Below are positions 10,431 to 19,384 of a stretch of 64,000 nucleotides of DNA, piece by piece (positions within the stretch are counted from its first letter, which is position 1; each line of letters opens with the position of its first letter). Made by a program: the position numbers and the translations under genes. The notes beneath the pieces are model-generated. The model had not been told where the DNA came from and ran no database searches. It worked only from the letters and a program-made list of their open reading frames with translations. This DNA is from DYRB01 sp963802205. GTDB lineage: Bacteria; Pseudomonadota; Gammaproteobacteria; Chromatiales; Chromatiaceae. The stretch spans positions 1-64,000 of the forward strand of contig CAWDHW010000018.1 in assembly GCA_963802205.1 (NCBI GenBank), read 5' to 3'.

Positions 10431-11024
10431 ATGGTGCCGTTGAGCCAACAGGTATTGCGCACGGACCTCGCTGGCCTACCCCTCGAATGGGTGGACTACC
10501 GAGCCGCCGCCAGGCTCTATGCCCTGGGCCAGGTTGCTTATGCCTGCGGGGGCCGCCTTTTCCTGTTGCGCGGTGGCACCAGTGCTGCGACCCGTCGTCG
10601 CAGCGAGCTGGCCATCCACTCCATCATCGCCACCTTCGGCCACCACCATACATGGCTCAAGCGCAGCGCGGCCTATGCACCTCCGCTGTGTAACGCCACC
10701 CTGTTCCAGCGCGACGACCACATCTGCCTCTACTGTGGCGGGCATTTTGGGGCCCACCACCTGTCCCGGGATCACGTCCGACCCTTGAGTCAGGGGGGCA
10801 AGGACCGTTGGAACAATGTCGTCACCGCCTGCGTGCGCTGCAACAACTATAAGGCCGGGCGTACACCGGAGGCCGCCGGGCTGGAACTCCTGGCGGTCCC
10901 CTTCACCCCGACCCACGCCGAGTACATCTTTCTCATGGGCCGCGAGGTCCTGGCCGACCAGATGGAATTCCTCCGCAGCCACTTCCCGCGCACCAGCCCG
11001 CTGTTGCGGCGACTGGGTGGCTGA
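10431..11024 (+). CDS. HNH endonuclease-domain protein
   Basis: A 197-residue protein with a C-terminal HNH nuclease fold: zinc-type cysteines CLYCGG, catalytic-region SRDHVRPLSQGGKDRWNN, and the second pair CVRCNNYKAG, all typical of the McrA-like HNH family. The N-terminal half (residues 1-80) is a conserved LEWVDYRAAARLYALGQV-type region found in single-gene HNH proteins of Proteobacteria. Their role is not established; stand-alone HNH proteins of this kind are not reliably linked to restriction. The start at 10431 is chosen at the beginning of the conserved part; GTG or ATG codons further upstream exist. The kinase-like gene starts 37 bases downstream, so the two may be co-transcribed. 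Confidence 0.85.
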   Translation: MVPLSQQVLRTDLAGLPLEWVDYRAAARLYALGQVAYACGGRLFLLRGGTSAATRRRSELAIHSIIATFGHHHTWLKRSAAYAPPLCNATLFQRDDHICLYCGGHFGAHHLSRDHVRPLSQGGKDRWNNVVTACVRCNNYKAGRTPEAAGLELLAVPFTPTHAEYIFLMGREVLADQMEFLRSHFPRTSPLLRRLGG

Positions 11025-11061
11025 GACCCCTGCGCGACCGCCCCCGCGACAGGCAACTAGG

Positions 11062-11961
11062 ATGCCAGACCTAGCCCCCGTCGTCTCCCACATCGCCGCA
11101 CACATCCGCCAGGCCACCGGACACCCCTTCGACCCGGCCCAGCCGCGCCAGGTGGGCGGCGGTTGCATCAGCACCGCCGTGACGCTCCGGGACGGCGGAC
11201 GGAACCGAGCCTACTTCGTGAAGCTCAATCGGGCGGGACTCCTGCCCATGTTCGAGGCGGAGGCAGCCGGCCTCGAGGAACTGGCGGCCAGCGCGACCTT
11301 GCGCGTCCCCGCCCCACTGTGCACCGGGGTGACCGGGGCCCAAGCCTATCTGGTGTTGGAGTACCTGGACCTCGGCGGGCGGGTGGCAGGTGGCGCGATC
11401 CAGGCCGGGCGCCTCCTGGCCGCGATGCACCGTACCACTCGGGCTGAGTTCGGCTGGGTGCGCGACAACACCATCGGTACCACGCACCAACCCAACACCC
11501 CGGACTCGGACTGGCCGTGCTTCTGGGCCCGACAGCGACTCGGCTTCCAGCTTGCCCTGGCCGCGCGCAACGGCCATGGAGAGGCCCTGCAACGCCCCGG
11601 GGATGCACTGCTGGGGCGGCTAACGGACTTACTGGACCATGCGCCAGCCGCATCCCTGCTGCACGGCGACCTGTGGGGCGGCAACCTGGGCTACACCCGG
11701 GGCGGTGAGCCGGTCGTCTACGACCCCGCGGTCTATTACGGGGATCGCGAGGCGGATCTGGCCATGACCGAGCTGTTCGGAGGCTTTGGCGGGGACTTCT
11801 ACGCCGCCTACCGGGAGGCCTGGCCCCTGGACCCCGGTTACGCCACCCGCCGTGACCTGTACAACCTCTATCATGTGCTCAACCACCTCAACCTCTTCGG
11901 CGGCGGTTACCTGGGACAGGCCATGGACCTCATGGGGCGCCTCCTGGCCGAGGTGCGCTGA
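11062..11961 (+). CDS. Fructosamine kinase family protein
   Basis: A 299-residue aminoglycoside-phosphotransferase-fold kinase of the fructosamine/ribulosamine-3-kinase family. It shows the glycine-rich VGGGCISTAVTL, the ATP-binding Lys in YFVKLN, the catalytic loop LLHGDLWGGNLG (family consensus HGDLWSGN) and the metal-binding YDPAVYYGDREADLAM. These enzymes phosphorylate ketoamines on glycated proteins so that the sugar falls off, a protein-repair activity. The gene looks complete and is in the same direction as the upstream HNH gene. Confidence 0.92.
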   Translation: MPDLAPVVSHIAAHIRQATGHPFDPAQPRQVGGGCISTAVTLRDGGRNRAYFVKLNRAGLLPMFEAEAAGLEELAASATLRVPAPLCTGVTGAQAYLVLEYLDLGGRVAGGAIQAGRLLAAMHRTTRAEFGWVRDNTIGTTHQPNTPDSDWPCFWARQRLGFQLALAARNGHGEALQRPGDALLGRLTDLLDHAPAASLLHGDLWGGNLGYTRGGEPVVYDPAVYYGDREADLAMTELFGGFGGDFYAAYREAWPLDPGYATRRDLYNLYHVLNHLNLFGGGYLGQAMDLMGRLLAEVR

Positions 11962-12087
11962 CCGGGCCGGGTCAGGCCGGGCTGTGCCCTAGGGTGACGA
12001 TTTTTTTTCCGTTATGTTAAAAAGCCAGCCATCTTGCGATACACCATTCAGGCCCCCAGGCGTCCGTAGAGAGCGAGTCACCCCCGA

Positions 12088-12606
12088 ATGCCCCGCGAAC
12101 TCCTCATCCTCCGCCACGCCAAGTCGGACTGGGACGGCGATTCCCGCGACGACCTCGCTCGTCCCCTGTCCAAGCGAGGCAAGAAGGATGCTCCTCGTGT
12201 CGGTGCCTGGATGTATCGCGAGGGCCTGGTGCCGAACCTGGTGGTGAGTTCCCCGGCAGAGCGCGCCCGGCAGACGACGCTGGAGGTGTGCAAGGGGCTC
12301 GACTATAAGCGCAAGTCCGTGGTGTGGGACGAGGCCATCTATGAAGCCAGCGTCGAGGTCCTGCTCGATGTGCTACGCCACTACCCGTCGGGACCCAGGA
12401 CCATCCTCCTTGTCGGGCACAACCCAGGGCTAGAGGGGCTGCTGTCCCATCTGGCGGGGGATGACCTTGAAGACCTGGCCTGGGACAAGCCCCTACCCAC
12501 CGCGGCCCTGGCACGGCTGGAGATGCCTGAGGACTGGACCGATCTAGCACCTGGCTGCGCCCAAATCCTCTCCATCACCCTGCCCAAGTCGCTACCTGGG
12601 GGCTGA
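12088..12606 (+). CDS. SixA-like histidine phosphatase
   Basis: A 172-residue protein of the histidine phosphatase superfamily. The N-terminal LILRHAKSDW motif holds the phospho-accepting His (RHA version of RHG); SSPAERARQT supplies the phosphate-pocket Arg, and LVGHNPGLEGLL the second catalytic His. The small size and RHA motif match SixA, which dephosphorylates phosphohistidine on HPt domains or PTS proteins. An ATG start is taken. The physiological target is not evident from the neighbours. Confidence 0.88.
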   Translation: MPRELLILRHAKSDWDGDSRDDLARPLSKRGKKDAPRVGAWMYREGLVPNLVVSSPAERARQTTLEVCKGLDYKRKSVVWDEAIYEASVEVLLDVLRHYPSGPRTILLVGHNPGLEGLLSHLAGDDLEDLAWDKPLPTAALARLEMPEDWTDLAPGCAQILSITLPKSLPGG

Positions 12607-13016
12607 GGACCTCTCTGGGAGGATCAGGTTGGGCCGGAGCCCCGCAAGTGGCTCCAGTCGGACCAACCCTGCTGCGAGAAATCCCCTACTCATTGAAGCA
12701 ACAGGTTCCCGTGCGGAGGTTGATCTCCTCCAGCGGCTTCGAGCGACTGCCTGGCGTGCGGGTCGCCATCCTTGAAGATCATCGCCATCTGGCCCAAGGC
12801 GCCGCGTCTTCCGCAGCTCCCACTGGAGCTGGGGGACTATCGGCCTTGCCAAGGGTGGCCAAGTCCATGTAGATTCCCCTGCCCTGACAGGTCCTTTTCG
12901 ACCTCGGTCTTGCACGAAAACTCTGCACGTAGTCCCGTCTGTGGCCTCGCTTGTTGTTTAGCCCCCGGCCTCGTTGTGGCGGTTGTGCTCCCCGACCCCT
13001 GTGGAGGAGAACAACG
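12607..13016. other. Intergenic region, nothing recognised
   Basis: About 410 bases between the phosphatase gene and the nine-haem cytochrome. Short open frames exist on both strands but none carries a domain I recognise. A GGAGGAGA ribosome-binding site for the cytochrome lies at 13002-13009. Confidence 0.5.
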
Positions 13017-15002
13017 ATGGTCCGTACCGCGTCAAACCCACTGGCCTGGCTCATGGTGGCCATGCTCTGCATCCTCGGATCGCCGCCGACGTTGGGCGCG
13101 GACGATACCGCTGCCGACGAGGAAGAGGCCGCCGAGCAGGCAGCCCCGACCATCGATCCCAAGACCGGCAAGCGCGTCATCTCCAACAAGCGCTGTATGA
13201 AGTGCCATGGCGACGAGGACGAACAGACCGAGGAGCGGGACGACGGCACCATCGTCAATATCTATGTCCCGCCGGAGCCGTTCGAGGCCAGCGTCCACGG
13301 CAAGCAGCTCTGCGTCGGCTGTCACAACAACATCCGCAAGGTCCCCCACAAGGAGCCACCTGGGATCAGCGTCGGTTGCGTGGAGTGCCACCAGGAGACC
13401 TGGGCCGAGCACAAAGACGACCCAAAATACGAACGCCTTGGGGTCGTCATCAAGCAGATCGACAGCTTCATGAACTCGGTGCACGCCCGACCGAGCAAGA
13501 AGGACCAGTCCCATACCAACGCCACCTGCTACGACTGCCACGACGCCCATAACATAGGGACTATCGGTAGCGAACAGCGCGCCGAGCACCGTCTGAAGAA
13601 CCCCGAGGTCTGCGGCCGCTGCCACGAGAAGCAGTTTGACGATTATCGTCAGTCAGACCACGGCAAAGCGGTGATGGAGAAGAAGGACCCCGAGTCCGCC
13701 GTATGCTCCGACTGCCACACCACCCATGACATCAACTCGCCCAAGGGCGACCAGGCCATGCTGGCCATCACCGCGAACTGCGGATCCTGCCATAAGGACG
13801 CCGCCAAGACCTATCGCCAGTCCTACCACGGCCAGGTCAACAAGCTCGGCTATACCAATTCGGCCAAGTGCTTCGACTGCCACGGCGGTCACACCGTCAA
13901 GGGAGAGGACGATTCGAGCTCGTCGATCCACCAGAACAACCGCCTCGAAACCTGTCAGAAATGCCACAAGGACGCCCCGGAGAACTTCATAAGCTTCCAT
14001 GCCCACGGCAATTCCGGCGACTTCGAGAAGTACCCCTGGATCTGGCTAACCGCCAAATTTATGAACCTCTTGATCCTCGGCGTATTCGCCTTCTTCTGGA
14101 CCCACGTCCTGCTGTGGTTCTACCGCGAGTACAAGGACCGCAAGGAAGGCAAGAGCTACGCCCACCCGCAACCAGGCGACAACACGGTCTACTTCCGCCG
14201 CTTCAGTGCCACATGGCGCTGGGTGCACCTGTTCTTTGCGGTCAGCACCATGATGCTGGTCTTGAGCGGTAGCACCCTGCTGTTCGCCCACACCAGTTGG
14301 GCGCCGGTGGTCATGGGCCTGCTCGGCGGACCCAAGGTCGAGGCTATCGTCCATCGCACCGCGGCGACCATCTGGCTCAGCGTGTTCCTGATCCATATGC
14401 TCATCGTCACCGTCAACATCATCCGCACCCGCAAGACCTTCAAGTGGTTCGGACCGACCTCCATGATCCCCAACTGGCAGGATCTTCACGACGTGGTGGC
14501 CATGTTCAAATGGTTCTTCGGAAAGGCACCGCGGCCCCAGTTCGACCGCTACTCGTACTGGCAGAAGTTCGATTACTGGGCTCCCTTCTGGGGTGCCGCG
14601 GTCATCGGCTTCAGCGGGCTGATGCTGTTCTTCCCGACCAAGACCGCCATCCTCCTACCCGGCTGGGTATTCAACATCGCCACCATCATCCATGCGGAGG
14701 AGGCCCTGTTGGCGACCATGTTCCTGTTCACGGTGCACTTCTTCAACTCGCACTTCCGGCCTGATCGCTTCCCCATGAGCACCATCATGTTCACCGGGGC
14801 CGTGCCGCTGGAGGAGTTCAAGTTCGAGCACCGGCTGGAGTACGACCGCCTGGTGGCCAGCGGCGAACTGGAGAAGCACCTGATGAAGCCGCCGTCGGAG
14901 CGCATGGAGAAGGGATCGCGGGCGCTGGCAGTCATCCTCATCCTTGCCGGTCTGGGGCTGCTGACCCTGGTGCTGATCGGTTACACCACGCTGCCCCACT
15001 AA
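13017..15002 (+). CDS. Nine-haem cytochrome c fused to a membrane cytochrome b domain
   Basis: A 661-residue protein in three parts. Residues 1-28 are a Sec signal. A periplasmic domain has nine CXXCH haem-c motifs, at Cys60, 99, 121, 171, 199, 230, 255, 285 and 313. From about 340 a membrane domain has five to six helices (about 345-368, 402-424, 446-468, 522-545, 554-580, 636-656) and conserved helix histidines (H404, H446, H460, H559, H574), as in cytochrome b561/formate dehydrogenase gamma-type quinol oxidases. The design implies electron exchange between the quinone pool and a periplasmic partner through a haem wire. The ATG at 13017 has GGAGGAGA 7 bases upstream. No reductase gene lies next to it, so the partner is unknown. 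Haem count and fusion are read directly; quinone contact is inferred. Confidence 0.9.
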   Translation: MVRTASNPLAWLMVAMLCILGSPPTLGADDTAADEEEAAEQAAPTIDPKTGKRVISNKRCMKCHGDEDEQTEERDDGTIVNIYVPPEPFEASVHGKQLCVGCHNNIRKVPHKEPPGISVGCVECHQETWAEHKDDPKYERLGVVIKQIDSFMNSVHARPSKKDQSHTNATCYDCHDAHNIGTIGSEQRAEHRLKNPEVCGRCHEKQFDDYRQSDHGKAVMEKKDPESAVCSDCHTTHDINSPKGDQAMLAITANCGSCHKDAAKTYRQSYHGQVNKLGYTNSAKCFDCHGGHTVKGEDDSSSSIHQNNRLETCQKCHKDAPENFISFHAHGNSGDFEKYPWIWLTAKFMNLLILGVFAFFWTHVLLWFYREYKDRKEGKSYAHPQPGDNTVYFRRFSATWRWVHLFFAVSTMMLVLSGSTLLFAHTSWAPVVMGLLGGPKVEAIVHRTAATIWLSVFLIHMLIVTVNIIRTRKTFKWFGPTSMIPNWQDLHDVVAMFKWFFGKAPRPQFDRYSYWQKFDYWAPFWGAAVIGFSGLMLFFPTKTAILLPGWVFNIATIIHAEEALLATMFLFTVHFFNSHFRPDRFPMSTIMFTGAVPLEEFKFEHRLEYDRLVASGELEKHLMKPPSERMEKGSRALAVILILAGLGLLTLVLIGYTTLPH

Positions 15003-15015
15003 CAGCGGCTGACCT

Positions 15016-15044
15016 GGGCAACGCCGATCCCATCGGCGTTGCCC
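15016..15044 (+). terminator. Strong hairpin after the cytochrome gene
   Basis: Perfect 13-bp arms GGGCAACGCCGAT / ATCGGCGTTGCCC with a CCC loop, 13 bases after the stop. No T-run; probably works together with the next hairpin. Confidence 0.6.
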
Positions 15045-15051
15045 GACTTCC

Positions 15052-15086
15052 CGGGCGGAGCGCAAACGGCGCTTCCGCCTTTTTTA
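15052..15086 (+). terminator. Intrinsic terminator
   Basis: GGCGGAGCGC paired with GCGCTTCCGCC (one bulged base) followed by TTTTTTATT. A normal rho-independent terminator for the cytochrome gene. Confidence 0.8.
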
Positions 15087-15343
15087 TTGGCGCTGGCTAA
15101 GACGCCGTGGGCTGTGGGATCTCGACCGTTGTCCCCGAGCATTCGATAAACCTGGCAGGCTCAAGAATGAAGTGCAACACCAAAACTTGAGGGGGAGCAT
15201 AAGCACATGGGGAGCCGAATATAGCCAGTTGTTGACGGAGGACAGGAATCGCATCCAGGGCGGTTGAACCTTGGGCTGAGTCGACGGGAGGTGGGGAGGC
15301 GTCTGGGGCGCGCCCCGAGGCCGTCGCTCTCTATCGTAGATAG
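15087..15343. other. Intergenic region, nothing recognised
   Basis: Base composition is less GC-rich than the surroundings. No gene, RNA or repeat could be supported. Confidence 0.4.
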
Positions 15344-15817
15344 CTAGGCGGCAGCCTGCAGTTGCCGCAGGATGACCCATTTCGTAACGGCAAAGGCGAC
15401 AGTTCCTGGATAGAGGATCTTCAGGATGACGAGCCCCCAGAAAGGAAGCTCGGAGATACCAAAGAGGGTAAAGAGGCCGAGACTGAGCGGCACAAGCACT
15501 ATCGCGAAGCCGAGGCCGAGCGTGGGTCCCAGGACCCACCAGGAGCGAGGTAGACGTGAGAGCACTCCTGTGGAACTTGAGGCATTATCGGCCTTGATGT
15601 TTCCGGACTTCAGCACCCGTTTGAGCGCTAAAGTAATGAACAGGGCGATCAACGTAGACATGACAAGACAGGTGATCGTCATATCCATGGCGACACCCGT
15701 GAGCGGGGTCGCCTGCATATCACGGTTTCCGAGCCATGACATGGCTGGGTTGACGATCATATTGATGATCGCGGAGCTTGCCGCCTGCGTCTGAATGTAG
15801 GAATGCGTGGCTTCCAA
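15344..15817 (-). CDS. Small integral membrane protein, function unknown
   Basis: A 157-residue hydrophobic protein with an N-terminal helix, a segment around residues 43-65 (ITCLVMSTLIALFITLAL), and two helices near 95-120 and 123-145. The reading starts at TTG 15817, supported by GGGAGG 8 bases upstream. It lies 127 bases downstream of the SDR gene on the same strand and may share its transcript. I do not recognise the family. Base composition here and in the SDR is lower in GC than in neighbouring genes, which hints at acquisition together. Confidence 0.65.
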   Translation of the reverse strand: MEATHSYIQTQAASSAIINMIVNPAMSWLGNRDMQATPLTGVAMDMTITCLVMSTLIALFITLALKRVLKSGNIKADNASSSTGVLSRLPRSWWVLGPTLGLGFAIVLVPLSLGLFTLFGISELPFWGLVILKILYPGTVAFAVTKWVILRQLQAAA

Positions 15818-15943
15818 GCGTTGTGCCTCCCATTATCTCTCGCCAGCCAATAATTGCAGCCTACGGAACATGCGCAACACGGCGCGACGCGCTCGTCCTG
15901 CGGGGCTTCAGGGGAGCTACGCAGCTACACGGACCGATGGCGG

Positions 15944-16747
15944 TCAGAACAGGCCCGTCCCCGCACGCCTTTTTCGGGCGACCTCCAGCAGGTATTTGTC
16001 TATACCTTCCGCAGCCCTGGGGTCGGTGGAGTTAATCGCGCCCTCGCGGTCCATTTCGGTTACGAAAATAACCCGTTCGTTGGCCGCGAGACCGTTGAGG
16101 ATGCCGCGCGCCGATTCGTCTGGCGTAATGGCAAAATCGGGGATCGGCCCACCTCCCCAGATCGACGTGGCGACCGTGCCGGGGATAATGGTGGACAGGC
16201 GGATGTTTTCATCCCACAGCTCGTAGCGCAGCGAAGTCGTAAGCCCGAGCAGCGCGGATTTTGTGGCGCTGTACATGCTCTGGTAGGGCATGGAGACATA
16301 AGCGATACCCGACGCCGTATTTGCGATCTGCCCGCCGCCCTGTGCCCGCATGATCGGCAGCGCGGCGCGGATGCCGTACAGCGCGCCGTAGAAGTTGATG
16401 TCGAAGGCACGCTTCCAGTCCGAGTCGGATGTATGATCAAAGGCGCCGGAAAGCCCAAGACCCGCGTTGTTGAACAGCAGGTCGAGCCTGCCACCGCCGA
16501 ACTCGGCCGCCCGTTTAACCATCGCCTGGACGCTCTCCTGGCTAGCGACATCGGTTTTGATACCGAATGCCCTACCGGGGTACTTTTCGTCCAGCCTTGC
16601 GGTTTCGCGCGCCATATTTGGCTCGTTGATGTCCGCCAGGATGACCGCCTTCGCGCCGAGCGAGAGCATCATCTCGCACAGCGCAAGCCCGATGCCCGAC
16701 CCGCCGCCCGTAACGGCAGCCACCTTGCCTTCATAGTATTCGCGCAT
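15944..16747 (-). CDS. Short-chain dehydrogenase/reductase
   Basis: A 267-residue classical SDR: cofactor motif TGGGSGIG near the N-terminus (residues 14-21), NNAGLG, and the catalytic Ser (TASGIAYVSMP) and YSATK with Tyr and Lys. The acidic residue after the second strand (ADINEP) favours NAD(H) over NADP(H). The start at 16747 has AAGGAGG 7 bases upstream. The substrate cannot be told; the neighbouring small membrane protein offers no clue. The patch looks compositionally different from flanking core genes. Confidence 0.88.
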   Translation of the reverse strand: MREYYEGKVAAVTGGGSGIGLALCEMMLSLGAKAVILADINEPNMARETARLDEKYPGRAFGIKTDVASQESVQAMVKRAAEFGGGRLDLLFNNAGLGLSGAFDHTSDSDWKRAFDINFYGALYGIRAALPIMRAQGGGQIANTASGIAYVSMPYQSMYSATKSALLGLTTSLRYELWDENIRLSTIIPGTVATSIWGGGPIPDFAITPDESARGILNGLAANERVIFVTEMDREGAINSTDPRAAEGIDKYLLEVARKRRAGTGLF

Positions 16748-17121
16748 TATTTGGCCTCCTTTTGGATGATATGGACCCGCCTGCCATCGAGTCGCCCCCA
16801 TGCGATGACGATCTTCCGCGCATGCCAAGGCAGCTGGTGACATTATGGTGAACATCTGACGGGAGTGCCGTCCGGATCACGCCGCCCAGGTAATCCCAGG
16901 GAGAGATACAGCGCTTGCGGCAGGTCTTCATTGAGGCTGGCGACGCCGCCGCAACAGCGTCTGCCCAGATCGCCGCCGGTGCCACCGCAGATCTTGTGCC
17001 ACTTCACCTAGCCGCGAATGTCGCCTTTGCTGCCGTCGGCAGCTTGCCCGGAGGAGCCACGCATAAGCGTAGGATGTAGGATCAGGAATATGCTGAGAGA
17101 CCGCCCGTTGGAGCCATCCCT
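16748..17121. other. Intergenic region, nothing recognised
   Basis: About 370 bases between divergent genes (SDR and SulP transporter). It should contain both promoters, but I see no confident -35/-10 pair. Short open frames show no known domain. Confidence 0.4.
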
Positions 17122-18786
17122 ATGTTGAACCCGTTATCGAGCTACCCGAGGACATGGCTGCGTCCTGACCTCGTCGCCGGCCTGACCACCGGCGCTGTAG
17201 TGATCCCCAAGGCCATGGCCTACGCCACCGTAGCCGGGTTGCCCGTTGAGGTGGGTCTCTATACCGCCTTTGTGCCGATGGTGGTCTACGCGCTCCTGGG
17301 TACCTCACGACCCCTCAGTGTGAGCACCACAACGACCCTGGCGATTCTGGCCGGCGCCCAGCTTGCCCTGGTCGTCCCCAATGGCGGTTCGGCCGAGCTG
17401 CTGACCGCCTCCGCGACGCTGGCGCTGCTGGTAGGGGTGATGCTGGTATTGGCCTCATTCCTTCGTCTGGGCGTTGTCGCCAGCTTTATCTCCGATCCGG
17501 TGCTGACCGGCTTCAAGGCGGGCATCGGGCTGGTCATAGTCCTGGACCAGGTCCCCAAGCTCCTGGGCATCCACTTCGACAAGGGCGGGTTCGGTCACAA
17601 CCTGGTCGCCCTGGTCCAGCAACTGCCACAGACATCGGTGTCTACACTCGCGGTCGGCGCCGCGATGCTGGTCATTCTGTTGGGAATCGAGCGGATTGCG
17701 CCCCGGGCACCGGCGCCGCTCGTCGCCGTCGCGGCGGGCATTGCCGCCTCGGCCCTGTTGGGGCTCCAGAGCTACGGCGTGGAGACGGTTGGCCACATCC
17801 CCCAGGGGCTGCCGTCCTTCACAGCGCCGAACCTCGCCCTGGTCGAGCAGCTCTGGCCAGGCGCCCTGGGCATCGCACTGATGAGTTTTACCGAGTCCAT
17901 CGCCGCGGCCCGCGCGTTCGTCGGGCGCGGGGAACCCCCTCCGGAGCCGAACCGGGAGCTGCTGGCGACAGGTCTCGCCAACGCGGTAGGAGGCTTGTTC
18001 GGTGCCATGCCGGCGGGAGGCGGTACGTCACAGACGGCGGTAAACCGCCTGGCAGGTGCCCGCACCCAAGTCGCGGCACTGGCGACCGCCTCGCTGGCCG
18101 TGGCGACACTGGTCTTGCTCGCGCCACTGATGGGGCTGATGCCGCAGGCAACCCTCGCCGCCGTCGTGATCGTCTACTCGGTGGGTCTGATCCAACCGGC
18201 GGAATTCGGCGCCATCCTGCGCATCCGTCGCATGGAGTTTCTTTGGGCGCTGGCGGCCTGTGCCGGGGTGGTGTTGCTCGGGACCCTCAAGGGGATCCTC
18301 GTGGCAATCATCGTCTCGCTGGTGGCTCTTGCCTATCAATCCGCCCACCCACGGGTCTACTCCCTGGGGCGCAAACCCGGCACCGACGTCTTTCGCGCCC
18401 GAACGCCGGAGCATCCCGAGGACGAGACCTTCCCAGGACTGCTGCTTGTGCGTCCGGAGGGGCGGATCTTTTTTGCGAATGCCCAACGGGTGGGCGACCA
18501 GATCCGATCCCTGATCGAGGCCAACGAGCCCAAGGTGCTGGCCCTCGATTTCAGCGCCGTTTCCGACATCGAGTATTCGGCACTCAAGATGCTGATGGAG
18601 AGCGAGGAGAGGCTGCGCGAGCGCGGCATCCTGCTGTGGTTGGTGGCGCTCAACCCGGAGGCCCTGGCCATGGTTCAACGCTCGTCGCTCGGCAAAACGC
18701 TGGGTCATGGGCGCCTGCTCTTCAACCTCCAGACGGCCGTGGAGCGCTACCTGTCACAGGAGGCCGTTCCGGGCGGCGCCGCCTAG
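17122..18786 (+). CDS. SulP-family anion transporter with STAS domain
   Basis: A 554-residue SLC26/SulP protein. The N-terminal half has the family start (LRPDLVAGLTTGAVVIPKAMAYA) and about a dozen membrane helices with the NAVGGLFGAMPAGGGTSQTAVN core region. Residues from about 425 form a cytoplasmic STAS domain (VRPEGRIFFANAQRVGDQIR, then ALDFSAVSDIEYSAL). SulP proteins move sulfate, bicarbonate or other anions. In a sulfur-oxidising organism sulfate export or bicarbonate uptake are both plausible, and sequence alone does not decide. The gene is single, facing a convergent K+ channel. Confidence 0.93.
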   Translation: MLNPLSSYPRTWLRPDLVAGLTTGAVVIPKAMAYATVAGLPVEVGLYTAFVPMVVYALLGTSRPLSVSTTTTLAILAGAQLALVVPNGGSAELLTASATLALLVGVMLVLASFLRLGVVASFISDPVLTGFKAGIGLVIVLDQVPKLLGIHFDKGGFGHNLVALVQQLPQTSVSTLAVGAAMLVILLGIERIAPRAPAPLVAVAAGIAASALLGLQSYGVETVGHIPQGLPSFTAPNLALVEQLWPGALGIALMSFTESIAAARAFVGRGEPPPEPNRELLATGLANAVGGLFGAMPAGGGTSQTAVNRLAGARTQVAALATASLAVATLVLLAPLMGLMPQATLAAVVIVYSVGLIQPAEFGAILRIRRMEFLWALAACAGVVLLGTLKGILVAIIVSLVALAYQSAHPRVYSLGRKPGTDVFRARTPEHPEDETFPGLLLVRPEGRIFFANAQRVGDQIRSLIEANEPKVLALDFSAVSDIEYSALKMLMESEERLRERGILLWLVALNPEALAMVQRSSLGKTLGHGRLLFNLQTAVERYLSQEAVPGGAA

Positions 18787-18913
18787 ATGAGGTTCCCCAG
18801 GGACCGAGCCCGAGAGAACCTTGCCCTGCGGCCAGGATCGGGCCCGATTGCCTACTGGGCCGACAGCCGGTCAGCGCGTCGCCGGAGGCTAAGTTCGGCC
18901 CGCCCGCTCGCCG

Positions 18914-19327
18914 CTATCTCGGGGGATTGAGCAGTCGAGTGACCACGGCGAAGACCAAGGCGCTCGACCACCCCAGCATGAGGACGCCGGTGAGCCCCTC
19001 CATGACCGCGACCAGTCGCCATTCCGGCGGAGGCACAACGTCGCCGTAGCCGATGGTGGCGTAGGTCGTGGTGGAAAAATAGACGGCCGTGTTGAGGTCC
19101 CAGCCGATCTGCCACCAGTAGAGCAATGCCCAGAGAAGCACCTGGGTCAGATGCAGTAGCAGCAGCGCGGCGAAAAGCTCGACCACGAGGCGCAAGGCGT
19201 GCAGCAGGGGACGCCGGGTTTGGCCATCCACCTGCTGGCGCAGGTGCATGAGTACCACAAGCCCGCCGAAGAGATGGATGGCGACGGCCACCGCCATGAG
19301 GACAAAGGCCGGGAGCAGGTGACTCAA
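18914..19327 (-). CDS. Two-TM potassium channel (ion_trans_2)
   Basis: A 137-residue protein with three or four hydrophobic stretches and a pore loop bearing the K+ selectivity filter TTYATIGYGDVVPP followed by a final helix. There is no RCK/TrkA-N regulatory domain, so this is a bare pore unit that would form tetramers. The best start is TTG 19327, since no ATG precedes the first helix in frame. PPK2 lies upstream on the same strand with 57 bases between, so an operon is possible. Confidence 0.82.
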   Translation of the reverse strand: MSHLLPAFVLMAVAVAIHLFGGLVVLMHLRQQVDGQTRRPLLHALRLVVELFAALLLLHLTQVLLWALLYWWQIGWDLNTAVYFSTTTYATIGYGDVVPPPEWRLVAVMEGLTGVLMLGWSSALVFAVVTRLLNPPR

Positions 19328-19384
19328 GCCGCACCGCCAACCCCGATGGTGGCCGCTCGCCGCGGTCCGGGCGGCACCTGCATC

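Noticed and set aside
12607..13016. Short gene between the SixA-like phosphatase and the cytochrome
   Set aside because: Small frames on both strands lack ribosome sites and recognisable domains.
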